DNA of 64,000 bases from Barthelona sp. PCE (GCA_040285745.1 JAUFOR010000003.1:558001-622000), one strand, 5' to 3'. Counted from the stretch's first letter, positions 1-9,349 are shown. The notes: generated by a model from the letters alone, not told the origin. Numbers and translations are program-made.

Positions 1-983
1 AAGTGCACTGGAAAATCTCTAAAAGAAGCTGCTCTTATTTCTGAAAGAGGAGTTGAGTACTCATCCAACATGAACATGCACTGCACATCGTGCTTATCCA
101 TCCGGTAAAAGTTAGTTACCCCAGTTGCACCATCATACTCAGAGCAATAAACCTCGTCATCAATGCAAACAAAATTCCAGTGCTCACAAACAACATCTGG
201 GAAGCGACTGCGGATGGTAGGTTGAGGCACAATGACATCAAGCACACGGGCGATGATGTCTCCCTTTTCCACATTCCCGTTGAACGGTGTTCTGATTAAT
301 TCACTGTTTTTATCGATTCTGCAGCTGAAAAGCGTGTCATTTTCAGCTGTAATGAAACGGGTGCATCCGGGCGTGTGATCCATAGCATAGACCGAATAAT
401 TTTGTAATACACAGTGTACGGGTATTTCTTCACCTTCATCCACCATGAACGTCTTAACAGCTCGGTCGGCCCCATGTATCACGTAGGCAACTCCGTCATG
501 CGAAACATATTGGATATTTGTACAATCTATGCTTGGCCGCATCACAATACGTTCCTGATCAAGATCCCATATTATATGGGCCCATGAGTCTTCTTCCCTC
601 ACGATACCCACGAAAAAGCGCCCATTTAACATGACTCCGTGTATTTTGAAAGGTAAAATGACATGTCGAACAAAGGTAAACTCCCCTTCACAGAATTCAA
701 ACAATTCCAACTTCCATCTCTCATCTCTGGACCTATACGAGGAGCGGTAGAATATGGTGGGCTCAATAAGAGTGGGTTTCAATATAGAATGCGGACTATA
801 TTGATTGTGTGGGAGAATCATGCGGGAGATACGTGAGGTGAAGGTTTGTGGGCCCCGTAAGACATTGTCTTCATTCTTACTTATGTAACATATTGAACGT
901 GTGTTGATTTTGCTATTTGTGCTTATTGCAAAAGCTGTATGCTTTAAAGAGATAAATGTGAAGTTTTTTGGTGCAATATTCAT
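1..983 (-). CDS. Unknown protein, 3' end cut by the window edge
   Basis: The minus strand is open from an ATG at 983 to the left edge (at least 327 codons, no stop), with a stop just upstream of the ATG, so this is the 5' part of a longer gene. An alternative in-frame ATG is at 821. I recognise no family. The part seen is soluble, with no membrane segment, and has many short beta-strand-like runs spaced by glycine and acidic turns (for example LNGRFFVGIV, then a WAHIIWDLD-type strand, then a DGVAYVIHG-type strand), which would fit a beta-propeller. The gene at 38868 has a similarly ordered YKGNYYVGVL / LHFIDL / NGCVYLI series, so the two may be distant paralogues. The region 901-1098 is also open on the other strand, but it only mirrors this gene. 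Confidence 0.6.
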   Translation of the reverse strand, partial: MNIAPKNFTFISLKHTAFAISTNSKINTRSICYISKNEDNVLRGPQTFTSRISRMILPHNQYSPHSILKPTLIEPTIFYRSSYRSRDERWKLELFEFCEGEFTFVRHVILPFKIHGVMLNGRFFVGIVREEDSWAHIIWDLDQERIVMRPSIDCTNIQYVSHDGVAYVIHGADRAVKTFMVDEGEEIPVHCVLQNYSVYAMDHTPGCTRFITAENDTLFSCRIDKNSELIRTPFNGNVEKGDIIARVLDVIVPQPTIRSRFPDVVCEHWNFVCIDDEVYCSEYDGATGVTNFYRMDKHDVQCMFMLDEYSTPLSEIRAASFRDFPVH

Positions 984-1411
984 TAAAGAAGCCCATAAAA
1001 ATCCACTATTAATTCGATACAAGAAAGAAATTGATAATCACGGGAATCCATTATTTAAAGATGTCAGAGACTTTGAATATGCATATTCATCCTTTTGAAG
1101 TTTGATAGTACTTTGGCTTCAGATATTCAGATAGTTTTTGTTTCAAAAACTGTTGCTGATTGTTTCTCACATATTTACAACAGCAAAGCTCGTAGCATCA
1201 TGTTCAAAACAAAGTAAAAGCAAGGTAATATACGTTTTATGATAAATGAAGCAGTAGTAGTTTGTGCATGTAAGCAGTTTCCGAATATAGGATTATCTGT
1301 AACTTAAAGATCCACGAATGTAACAAATTTATACCCTTTTATGATACGCAATATTTCAGAACAAGTGTCTAAATTTGTAGTCGATTATTCACACCATTCC
1401 AATTCATTTCA
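984..1411. other. Intergenic region, divergent promoters
   Basis: AT-rich spacer between the divergent unknown gene and DAD1. I see no RNA gene, repeat or convincing reading frame. It should hold both promoters. Confidence 0.5.
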
Positions 1412-1750
1412 ATGCTTAACGATTTGAAAGACATCGCAAGAGAGTACAGCGAAAAGCAGTCCATGCAAGATGCTCCCGGTACAGCGCACTTAAACAAGTA
1501 CATTTTTCTTTTTGCGTTTTTAGCAGCCTTTACCATTCTTTGTCGAGTCATCATTGGAGATTTCCCGTTCAACGCATTCCTCGGTGCATTGTTCTGTAGT
1601 GTTGGGTGTCTCACATTAACTGTTTCTCTAAAAATTCAGCTTAACAAGTCTGAATCATCAGAGTTCAAGTTCAAACCTTCACGCATCCTTGCAGACTTCT
1701 TTATTGTGAGTGTATTACTCATATTCATTTCAATCAGTTTCCTTGGTTAA
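1412..1750 (+). CDS. DAD1: Oligosaccharyltransferase subunit DAD1/Ost2
   Basis: A 112-residue protein matching the DAD1/Ost2 family in length (about 113) and layout: a short cytosolic N terminus, a hydrophobic helix (about residues 30-48), the family motif GDFPFNAFLGALFCSVG, then VSLKIQLN, and the C-terminal ADFFIVSVLLIFISISFLG segment. DAD1 is a small membrane subunit of the ER oligosaccharyltransferase that N-glycosylates nascent proteins together with STT3. Its presence means this organism keeps a multi-subunit OST, unlike diplomonads such as Giardia, where only STT3 is known. The gene converges with the MFS gene, leaving 60 bases between the stops. The ATG follows a CATTTCA stretch. Identification is by conserved motifs and I consider it secure. 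Confidence 0.9.
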   Translation: MLNDLKDIAREYSEKQSMQDAPGTAHLNKYIFLFAFLAAFTILCRVIIGDFPFNAFLGALFCSVGCLTLTVSLKIQLNKSESSEFKFKPSRILADFFIVSVLLIFISISFLG

Positions 1751-1810
1751 AATGCAAACTTTTTTATTAGGTTAGATGAAAAATCGTGTAAACAGTCAGT
1801 TGTTCGTTAC

Positions 1811-3352
1811 TTATTCTTCAGCTGGAATTTCTGTTGCTGAGAGTTCTTCATTAGATACAGTTTCCACATCTAAAAGCTCACGCTCAGTCATTCCTTCCTC
1901 AATTCGCACTTCCTCCTCGACCATGTCTTCGCTAGCAAGCTCCTCTTCTTCAAGAACTTCTTCAACGACTTCTTCAACGACTTCTTCTTCAACTTGAGAA
2001 TCAATTTCTTCGACAACGATTTCCATCTCGACAGCGGTTCCGTTAGCCTTCTCCTCTGCCTCCTTACGTTTTCCTTCTTCGACTTCAGGTCTATAGAAGA
2101 AGAAACCAATAAAGGTGATTAATGTTGAAATTGTTAAGAAAATCCAAACAGCGCGGTATCCAGCAAAGTCATAGATCTTGCGGGAATCGTCGTTGGGATC
2201 GGTTGTCGATGTACCAACCTTTGAAAGAATCTGGCCTGCAACGACTTGGAAGATGGCTGCACCCAGGAAGACAGGGAAGTTACACAGTGAGACAACAGAG
2301 CCGACCTTATCATAACCGAGTACCTTGGCAGCAGAGAAGAGCGCGTTGGCAGAGGGGCTGACGGAAAACGACTGGACAACAATAAGCGGCCAAATCCAAA
2401 CATTCATGCCCTTTGTGACGAAACACATGATGATAAGGGTGACAAGACAGTTGAATACAACGATAAGCATGTACTTCTTTGTACCCCAACGCTTGTGGAG
2501 GTAAGATACAATCATAGCACCCCACAACAGACCACTGTTATATAAGGTAACAACCATTTCGGCTGAAGTCTTTGACATACCACCGATATCGCGAAGATAT
2601 CCAATCAAGAAAAGGCCAACCACGAAGAAAACCGAGGTGATGGTCAGCGTCCAAAGAATCAGGAGTTTGATTTCACGCATTTTCATGGCTTCAAGCATTC
2701 CCTTATAGATATCAGCGACATTAATACTCTTCTTCTTCGGGGCATCTTTTCCACCCTCCTGTTCTTCAGGGAAGAGATCTTCGGGCTCACCAGCAAAAAG
2801 CATAAATATACCGAGACAAATTGCAGTGATGATTGCGACAAAGAAAGAAGCTGCACGCCATCCGAATTTGTCAAGGAACATTGCTAGAGGAGCGGCAGAG
2901 ACGACAGATCCGAATCCACCAACCATCATAAACATGGCCAAAACACTTGAGAATCGATCGATACTGAACCACTTTGAGAAGTAGTAGTTTGAAGGGACAA
3001 ACGTGGCGCTGACACCAACACCGATGAGGAATCGACCAACTGATGCGACAAAAAATGAGCTTGTGGCGCCAATAATGATTGAGCCAACAACGGATAGAAC
3101 CTGTGTGATTGATACGATGTAGTACGCACCGAATTTATCAACGAATGGGGTGAGCAAGAGCTGAGATGCAGCGTAACTCCAGAAATAAAGGGAAGACCAA
3201 AGGGAAAAGTCTTTAGGCTCAAGGTTAAAGTCCGTTGACATAGGGTCAATAAGGACTGAGGGGGATGTTCTGTTGAAGAACACTGTGAGGTAGAGCAATG
3301 AGCATGCGAAAAGAATCACATTGGCTTGTGCTTTTCTGCTTCCAAGTTTCAT
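1811..3352 (-). CDS. Major facilitator superfamily transporter with acidic tail
   Basis: A 513-residue MFS permease with about 12 hydrophobic helices in two halves. The N-terminal LYLTVFFNRTSPSV segment, the loop 2-3 DKFGAYYIV motif and GRFLIGVGVSATFVPSNYYFS are typical of bacterial-like MFS proteins of the sugar-phosphate/organic-anion (ACS-like) type. A hydrophilic central loop (about residues 190-215, rich in E and K) separates the halves. After the last helix (FIGFFFYRPEVEEG) comes an extra tail of about 85 residues made largely of Glu and Val, with near-repeats of VEEV. This is unusual for the family. Substrate cannot be told from sequence. It converges with DAD1 and diverges from RCL1. 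A bacterial origin of the permease core is an inference. Confidence 0.85.
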   Translation of the reverse strand: MKLGSRKAQANVILFACSLLYLTVFFNRTSPSVLIDPMSTDFNLEPKDFSLWSSLYFWSYAASQLLLTPFVDKFGAYYIVSITQVLSVVGSIIIGATSSFFVASVGRFLIGVGVSATFVPSNYYFSKWFSIDRFSSVLAMFMMVGGFGSVVSAAPLAMFLDKFGWRAASFFVAIITAICLGIFMLFAGEPEDLFPEEQEGGKDAPKKKSINVADIYKGMLEAMKMREIKLLILWTLTITSVFFVVGLFLIGYLRDIGGMSKTSAEMVVTLYNSGLLWGAMIVSYLHKRWGTKKYMLIVVFNCLVTLIIMCFVTKGMNVWIWPLIVVQSFSVSPSANALFSAAKVLGYDKVGSVVSLCNFPVFLGAAIFQVVAGQILSKVGTSTTDPNDDSRKIYDFAGYRAVWIFLTISTLITFIGFFFYRPEVEEGKRKEAEEKANGTAVEMEIVVEEIDSQVEEEVVEEVVEEVLEEEELASEDMVEEEVRIEEGMTERELLDVETVSNEELSATEIPAEE

Positions 3353-3726
3353 TGTTTTGTTTTCAAATAAAAGGAATGTGAAGTACTTTAAGGTGTGTTA
3401 TACGGATGCAAACGTCGTGAGAAGTTGCAAACGGCAATAGAGAGGTGTTGAAAAGGATGAGTATTAGTTCAACAAAGCAGTTCTGTTTTTTCGCTTCTTG
3501 CGAGCTCAATACTAACGTTGAATTTGTATAAACGGATATTTACAAGCGTAGACTAGTATAGCACGCTCTGTTGAACATGCCTGCACTTTTGAATCACTAT
3601 GTGATATTTTCAAGTGAATTGAAGCAGTCAAATTATGGTCACTGTTCCAGAATTAACGCCTTCAAATGGACAATACTATTAAACTTTATTCTCGATGCTT
3701 TCAGCAATTCATCTTCTTTCTGTTTC
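3353..3726. other. Divergent promoter region of MFS and RCL1
   Basis: Spacer between two divergent genes. The RCL1 frame stays open upstream to an ATG at 3577, but that extension shows no family similarity, so it is treated as 5' leader. Nothing else is visible. Confidence 0.45.
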
Positions 3727-4794
3727 ATGAAAACACTGCAGGGCAGCGCAAATTTTCGAGAACGACTCTTATGTGCCATCTTAGCGTTCGAACCAATCGA
3801 AATTATTAACATTCGTCAATATCGTGAGGGATTAAGGGATCATGAGATTTGTTTACTTCGACTCATACAACATATATCACACGGCAGTCGTCTAGAGATA
3901 TCAGAGGACAACTGTTCATTTGAATTTCATCCAGGTAGTCTTATTGGTGGGAATTTTACTTTCCATTGTGATATTGGCAGATGCTTGTCATATTATATGC
4001 TTTTCCTTATGACAGTAGGCGCTTTTTGCCGCGAGGGCATCGATTGCACCCTATACGGTGTCACTACACATAATAAGACCTCTGATGTGAGTGTTCATTT
4101 TTTGAAGCACGTTGCTGCTCCTTTATACAGCCGTTTCCTTGATCAAATTGACATCAACATTCTATCCTATGGCTTTGGACCTAACGGCGGCGGCGTAGTT
4201 AAGTTATTTGTTCCAGAAATGATTGAGCTGAAGAGCATTAACAGCACAACGCCAGGCAAGTATGTTAAGGTTGGTGGCGTCAGTTACGGTGGTCGTATTG
4301 CAGCAAACCTTGTTCCCAGACTTACAACGGAGATCAGAAGGTTACTGGATGATAAGATTACAGATTTATATATTAACAATGATCATCGAAAAGGAAGACA
4401 TGCAGGCGAAAGTCCTGGTTTTGCGTGTTGCCTTTATGCTACTTCAGTGACGAATACAGTTGTTGGGGTTGACTCGGTAGCACAAGGTGGAGAGTCACCG
4501 GAAGATGTTAGTTCACGTGGTGTTCGGAAGTTACTATCTAGAATGAAGGAGGAGAGTGGAGCTTCTATTCCTTTTCCTTTGCAAGAGTGGATTCTTCCAC
4601 TGATGGCGCTTAACCAACGAGTGTTCCAACGTGTCATGTTTGGTCGTAAAGTTTCTTCCAAGAGCATCGTTATGCTGAAGTTGATCAGACATTTTTTTAA
4701 CGTCAAATTTTCAGTGCAAAAGCAGGATTCTGGATGTGCATTGATTACATGCAGAGGCAAGGGCTACACAAACATGTCCAGGTCGGCAATTTAA
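3727..4794 (+). CDS. RCL1: Rcl1-type RNA 3'-phosphate cyclase-like protein
   Basis: A 355-residue protein of the RNA 3'-terminal phosphate cyclase fold, closest to the Rcl1 branch. From this ATG it begins MKTLQGSANFRERLLCAI, equivalent to the FEGxxNFRxRL start of Rcl1. Further landmarks are the SLIGG turn, GRCLSYYML, FGPNGGGVVKL and GVDSVAQGGESPEDV near residue 250. Rcl1 (about 370 residues in yeast) is a nucleolar protein of the Bms1 complex in the small-subunit processome and is needed for early 18S pre-rRNA cleavage; it lacks cyclase activity. The longer frame from 3577 would add 50 residues unlike the family, so I chose 3727. Its upstream neighbour is divergent and the next gene is unrelated and in tandem, so it should be transcribed alone. 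Confidence 0.85.
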   Translation: MKTLQGSANFRERLLCAILAFEPIEIINIRQYREGLRDHEICLLRLIQHISHGSRLEISEDNCSFEFHPGSLIGGNFTFHCDIGRCLSYYMLFLMTVGAFCREGIDCTLYGVTTHNKTSDVSVHFLKHVAAPLYSRFLDQIDINILSYGFGPNGGGVVKLFVPEMIELKSINSTTPGKYVKVGGVSYGGRIAANLVPRLTTEIRRLLDDKITDLYINNDHRKGRHAGESPGFACCLYATSVTNTVVGVDSVAQGGESPEDVSSRGVRKLLSRMKEESGASIPFPLQEWILPLMALNQRVFQRVMFGRKVSSKSIVMLKLIRHFFNVKFSVQKQDSGCALITCRGKGYTNMSRSAI

Positions 4795-4910
4795 TAGTAA
4801 AGCAAAGTTTTTAATACCAGTGTGTGAGAATGCTGTTTTTGCATTTCTTTCTTTTTTTCCCTTTATTAGCGTCTCAAACAAAGGCCTAGTAGCACACAGG
4901 GCACGCACAG

Positions 4911-7076
4911 ATGACAACAAGCGTATTAACAAAGATATTGCAAGAGAACGCTTCGTTACGGTTGAAACTGCGGCGAATGGAGTTGGAAGATGCTAGAGAT
5001 AAGGATCTTCCCCCAAGTTCAGCCATCTTCCTCACGGAAGATGAGCACAAAGAGTGCCTTGAAGCACTTTCTACAGAAAATACACGTTTAACTGCTTTAA
5101 ATGAGCATTTGACGTCTTCTTTGAGGCGCTCAGACGTCCAGATCCAGGATCTACAGAAGGAAGTATCCTTTTTGGAGCAAGGAATTAGCAAAACAGTTCG
5201 TGAAGCAGTACAGGCGACGACAAACAAGTTTCAGAACCAGTTATCAACGATTGAGAACTCTTCAGATGACAGGATGCAGGGCCTTAACTCAAAAAACACA
5301 GAACTGAGAGGGCAGATAAGTTCATTGATGGACAAGTTGAAAGGAGCGCATTCTACCCTTGTAGAGCTCACCCGCAAGAACGATGCGCTGAAGAACCAGA
5401 AGGAGCAGCTCACAATATCGGTCAAGGAGCTGAGCATCGAGGTCGATAAGAATTCGTTGGATGTCCAGCATTTCCGTGATCTGGAAACCTTGAGCGAAAA
5501 GACAATTGGGGAGCTAAAGGAGAAGAACACGCTAATCATCGATTTAATTGACCGAATCAATGAGCTAGAGATTGGTGGTGGTGGAACGCAGCCAAGGCGC
5601 ACCAATTCCTTATTTAATGAAAGCGAAAAGGTCAAATCGCATTTAAGCAGCGATGTCCTGACACGCCTGAAGAAGGAAACAAATGAGGCGATCATTAGTG
5701 ATGATGCTAAAAACAGTCTTGAATTAATTAGGTCAGCTTCGTTTACAAAGAAAACTCCAGCACGTGACTCACGTAGGTCGGCAAGAGGATCTCGCAGATC
5801 AACCAGGGGATCTCGTATGAACAGCGGACGGCCACAAGTTTCCTCGATATCCGCTCGAGTCGATGTTATTGAAGAAGCAAGTGAATGTGCTGAAGACAAT
5901 CTCTCAGAATATGATGATTATGATAACGAGTCAGACTCAGACATTGATTTCCTGGATAATGTAGTCGTTGCTGGTAAGACAGCTCGTGAGTACTACTCTG
6001 AGGTTGTCGAAGAGCCCAACATTGTTGATATGGGTGTTCAAACAGATCTCCCATTCTTCCTCGCCACAGCTGGAGGTTCTGAAGGATCAGAAGCAGTTCC
6101 TGTGCCCGTGTTCCAGGTGGAGTCGATACCGAACGAGATCAGTACGCCAATCATTGAAAATCACAGTGTGGTAGACACTGTTCCGGTTGTTGGCGAGCCT
6201 GCGATGAACGAGTCTCCCATTCGCAGTAAGTTGGATTCGCCAGTGTTTTGTATCGTGGGAGAATACAGAGGAGGGCAGATGCAGCAGTTCGAACCAATAA
6301 TGGTTGCATCACCGTCTCCAATAGCACCAGCGGTAGCGCCATTCGTAGCACCAGCATTCTCAAATACTCAAGAACCTATTGCCCCACCAACCGACCAACC
6401 GACCAACGGTTCACCATATCGTCGTCGCAGAGACTCGATCACATCACAGTATTCTCAGTATTCACGTGTTTCTATCTTCAATGATTCAGGATCGCAATTG
6501 GAGAATCTTGCAAGAAAGAGCGGTAAGCTTTTAGCAAGTCATTTGATTGAGGATGAGGGAATTGATCCAAAAGACGCTCCAGATTATAAGGAACTATTGC
6601 AAAGAGCAAACAAACTGGGTAAGCGCGTGGAATTGTATAAGAAGAAATTGGATCATGTAACATTGAATTTGAGAGCAAAACAAATTGAATTCTTAGAAAC
6701 TGATGAAGCTTTGCAGAAAGCAAGGTTAGACGTTGGTAAATTGAGAAAGAAGGTGTACGAACTGGAGAGAGACGAGCCAAGTGAGGAGAATAAGGTTGTT
6801 TTTGAAGATTATATTGGGCTTCAACGTACCGTCGCTTCGCTTCGCAAGAAACTGGCTTCAATTGTTCAGAGGTGTAGGTGCGGTTCGGTCCAGCAGGTGC
6901 TCCCTCAAAGTGTGCTACAGGGTATTTTAGAGGAGAGCGAAAAGATGAAACCAGAGCATCATGTTGTCCAACCATCACCTCAAATTGAGATTTCACAGCA
7001 GGATAACCCTGGATTCCCGCCAAGGCTCTCAAAACTACACAAGCTGAGGGAATACAGAGATGCACATGAACATTAG
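4911..7076 (+). CDS. Coiled-coil protein with disordered basic/acidic centre
   Basis: A 721-residue protein I cannot assign to a family. Residues 1-225 are strongly heptad-like (LQENASLRLKLRRMELED and similar) and predict a long coiled coil. Residues about 230-530 are low-complexity: a triplicated arginine/serine stretch (GSRRSTRGSR) near 295, an acidic run of D, E, S and Y near 330-345, then a Pro/Ala/Val-rich part. Residues 374-379 read MGVQTD, which resembles the LC8 dynein light chain binding motif. A second coiled coil covers about 535-645, followed by CRCG and a polar tail. This build is common in cytoskeletal, centrosomal or ciliary scaffolds, but that role is inference. It ends 31 bases before the SDR gene. 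Confidence 0.8.
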   Translation: MTTSVLTKILQENASLRLKLRRMELEDARDKDLPPSSAIFLTEDEHKECLEALSTENTRLTALNEHLTSSLRRSDVQIQDLQKEVSFLEQGISKTVREAVQATTNKFQNQLSTIENSSDDRMQGLNSKNTELRGQISSLMDKLKGAHSTLVELTRKNDALKNQKEQLTISVKELSIEVDKNSLDVQHFRDLETLSEKTIGELKEKNTLIIDLIDRINELEIGGGGTQPRRTNSLFNESEKVKSHLSSDVLTRLKKETNEAIISDDAKNSLELIRSASFTKKTPARDSRRSARGSRRSTRGSRMNSGRPQVSSISARVDVIEEASECAEDNLSEYDDYDNESDSDIDFLDNVVVAGKTAREYYSEVVEEPNIVDMGVQTDLPFFLATAGGSEGSEAVPVPVFQVESIPNEISTPIIENHSVVDTVPVVGEPAMNESPIRSKLDSPVFCIVGEYRGGQMQQFEPIMVASPSPIAPAVAPFVAPAFSNTQEPIAPPTDQPTNGSPYRRRRDSITSQYSQYSRVSIFNDSGSQLENLARKSGKLLASHLIEDEGIDPKDAPDYKELLQRANKLGKRVELYKKKLDHVTLNLRAKQIEFLETDEALQKARLDVGKLRKKVYELERDEPSEENKVVFEDYIGLQRTVASLRKKLASIVQRCRCGSVQQVLPQSVLQGILEESEKMKPEHHVVQPSPQIEISQQDNPGFPPRLSKLHKLREYRDAHEH

Positions 7077-7107
7077 TAAATAGCATTTGTTTTTATTCCA
7101 CTTTTCG

Positions 7108-8070
7108 ATGCGTGTTCTGCTTCTTGGGGGCACAGGTTTCATTGGGCACCACGCGGCACGTTGTCTTTGCGATGAGGGGTACGATGTTCGGGTATTGCAC
7201 CGTAGATCAAGTGATCTCTCAGTTCTCGATGGACTGCAGTTAGAGAAGGTTGTTGGGGACATGTTTGATCCTGAAAGTCTGGAGGATGCCCTTTCAGACG
7301 TTGGTGTTGTGTTATGTTGTTCAGGTTCCAGTGCTTGGGATGTTATTGGCAGTAATTTGGTTTTCCGAGATTTGGATATGATTTTTAACTTGTTTGAGGC
7401 TGTAAAGGCAGCTGGCAGGCCTATTCGCGTAATCACATTGAGCAGTGTCGCTGCAGTTTCGGGAACATCGCGCCCCGTCGTGTGTGACGAACGTGATTAT
7501 TCCGATGAGTCAATCGCTCCCTATGTGGCTTTCAAGTTAGAATTCGAGGCCATGTGTAGGAAATACGTCGCCGATGGGCTTGATATCGTTATTTTATGTC
7601 CAGCAGAGGTGTTTGGTGTTGAAGATTACAGAAAAGTAACATGTGGAAATGTTATTGATGCTATTTCTGGCTCCTGTTGCAGCATCGTCCCGCGCGGCGG
7701 TATCACGCTTTGCTCAGTAACAGGGGTTGCGCGTGCAATGGTTTCAGCAATCGACAAAGGAGTTTCAGGGGAACGTTATGTGCTTGGAGGACCGAGAGTA
7801 ACGATCAGAGAGTTTTACGAGGCATGCCAGGGCCTTTCAGGCCACGAGTTACCATGCATAGAGCTTCCAGGATTTATTATTTCCCCAATCTGTCGATTTT
7901 TCTCATTTTTTCGGTTTCATATCATTAATCCGTCAGTCATCCCATATATTGTTCGGTACTGGTATGTTTCATCCGAAAAGGCGGTCCGGGACCTTGGTTA
8001 TGTGACGGAAACAGTTGAAGAGATACTCAGACCAACAATTGAATTTGTGTTAGATGAGTTTATTCGTTAA
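7108..8070 (+). CDS. Extended SDR NAD(P)-dependent epimerase/reductase
   Basis: A 320-residue extended short-chain dehydrogenase. The start MRVLLLGGTGFIGHHAARCL holds the Rossmann GxxGxxG nucleotide-binding motif; D/N residues after beta-4 and the TLSSVAAVSG segment give the catalytic Ser, and YVAFK (about residue 148) is the YxxxK catalytic pair. ILCPAEVFG follows, as in dihydroflavonol-reductase and HpnA-type epimerases. These enzymes oxidise or reduce sugar or alcohol substrates with NAD(P); the exact substrate is not visible. The C-terminal part carries one hydrophobic stretch (residues 258-282) that might be a membrane contact. The frame is open upstream to 7087 but without ATG. Its last 11 bases overlap the stop of the convergent DONSON-like gene. 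A bacterial-like origin is possible but untested. Confidence 0.8.
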   Translation: MRVLLLGGTGFIGHHAARCLCDEGYDVRVLHRRSSDLSVLDGLQLEKVVGDMFDPESLEDALSDVGVVLCCSGSSAWDVIGSNLVFRDLDMIFNLFEAVKAAGRPIRVITLSSVAAVSGTSRPVVCDERDYSDESIAPYVAFKLEFEAMCRKYVADGLDIVILCPAEVFGVEDYRKVTCGNVIDAISGSCCSIVPRGGITLCSVTGVARAMVSAIDKGVSGERYVLGGPRVTIREFYEACQGLSGHELPCIELPGFIISPICRFFSFFRFHIINPSVIPYIVRYWYVSSEKAVRDLGYVTETVEEILRPTIEFVLDEFIR

Positions 8071-9349
8071 ATACTTCAGTAATCTTCAAAACATTGCAGC
8101 GTAAATCTTCTACGTCAGCAACATCATCAGGATCTAAGTCAGAGAAGATCTGATGTTCTTTCTTAACATTAGCAAAAAATTTGTGTAAAAATACAAGACG
8201 TCTTAACGACCAGTTAAAAATTATTCCTTTGACCAAAATTCCATCCTCTCCATATTCAAAAGTGTTCATACAGAGCGTACTCATTATGAATGGTGTTTCA
8301 TTAAAGGTAAATGGTATGTTTTGGTAATCATACTCGATTAGGAAATTGAAAAATGACTTGATGTGCTTAATGCCTCTGATTTGAACACCCGATGAGTAGT
8401 CAGACAGGGTAGTGTCCAATGTATTTTCTATATGCAGTGAATTATTGAGGAAAATTGCAGGAATGCCTTTTTCAACTAAAGTCTGTCGTAGAAACTGGCT
8501 CGTCTGACTTAATGTCACGGTGAGATCAAGGTCATTAGACTTGAACATGATCCACATATCATTGAAGTCCTTAACACAGAGATAGATTGTTCTGTGCTTG
8601 TTTTTTCCGTTATCATATAGAAATTCAGTAAAAAGAGAAGAAAAACTAGTCCTAAACATATCAACAGTGAACAAATTGGAGCTCTTTAAAGACAAGAACT
8701 CATCCTTACCCCAAAAAGAAAGATTAGGGAAAGAGTGAAGCATTAAGCAAGAAAAAAATGATTGTTCAAAGTACGTGTTGTAATCATCTAATGAAACAAA
8801 CTTTGGGACGTTGTCTGCAGCGCTGATGCACTTGATGAAGTTGGTCTTTGCCAACATTAAGTTGATGTTGACACCATCTACTTGGGGTGGTCGTTGTAGT
8901 TGAATGGGTATAAGAACATTTGTGTGAATGGAAAACACATCAGTGGCAGCATTCTTGGGCTTATCCACCTTTGTGATGACAGGAGAACCGATTGCTTGAA
9001 AAATTGGGGAGTTGGCTACTGGTGTAAAACTTGATAGTGCTCCAGAAGTGCTTTCGGCACGAAGGTAAGAGTGTGCTTCCTGTATGATGTTGTCCACGTC
9101 AGCAAAGTCCTCATTGTGTGATTTAAAGTATTTTGGTAGCATAACTCGGGGTGATTCAGCACGAGCTGAAAGTGGTGAGAAGCAATCCAGCCTATTGAAC
9201 GACGTGAACGGTGAAACAGGTGCTGTTCTTATCGTTCTAGGTGTAGTACTAGAGATAGAGCGGCTTGAGCTTGCTCTCTTTCGAGTAAGGATCGGAGATG
9301 TGTCCAAGAAGATGTCGAGGATGGGAGTTCCAGAACGACTATCTGACAT
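8060..9349 (-). CDS. DONSON-like replication-fork protein
   Basis: A 429-residue protein whose C-terminal two thirds follow the order of blocks I know from DONSON. There is an aromatic FEQSFFSCLMLHSFPNLSFW block, then a MFRTSFSSLFTEFLY block followed by the beta strand RTIYLCVKDFNDMWIMF. LRQTLVEKGIPAIFL comes next, then VQIRGIKHIKSFFNFLI, which matches the family's VxxxGIxxxxxxxNFLI. The first 110 residues are Ser/Thr/Pro/Arg-rich and disordered (RKRASSSRSISSTTPR). In animals DONSON helps load GINS/CDC45 on MCM during helicase activation and protects forks. The assignment rests on block order and remembered family motifs, so it is moderate. Starts: the first ATG is 9349; the frame is open upstream without ATG. 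Its 3' end overlaps the SDR gene by 11 bases. Confidence 0.55.
   Translation of the reverse strand: MSDSRSGTPILDIFLDTSPILTRKRASSSRSISSTTPRTIRTAPVSPFTSFNRLDCFSPLSARAESPRVMLPKYFKSHNEDFADVDNIIQEAHSYLRAESTSGALSSFTPVANSPIFQAIGSPVITKVDKPKNAATDVFSIHTNVLIPIQLQRPPQVDGVNINLMLAKTNFIKCISAADNVPKFVSLDDYNTYFEQSFFSCLMLHSFPNLSFWGKDEFLSLKSSNLFTVDMFRTSFSSLFTEFLYDNGKNKHRTIYLCVKDFNDMWIMFKSNDLDLTVTLSQTSQFLRQTLVEKGIPAIFLNNSLHIENTLDTTLSDYSSGVQIRGIKHIKSFFNFLIEYDYQNIPFTFNETPFIMSTLCMNTFEYGEDGILVKGIIFNWSLRRLVFLHKFFANVKKEHQIFSDLDPDDVADVEDLRCNVLKITEVFNE

Noticed and set aside
901-1098. 65-codon plus-strand frame with a hydrophobic start
   Set aside because: It begins with GTG and lies opposite the N-terminal part of the unknown minus-strand gene, whose frame is open to 983.
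1776-1997. Serine-rich frame
   Set aside because: Antisense of the Glu-rich MFS tail; low complexity mirror.
3577-3726. N-terminal extension of RCL1
   Set aside because: The frame is open to an ATG at 3577 but the added 50 residues do not resemble the family, whereas the protein from 3727 starts exactly as Rcl1.
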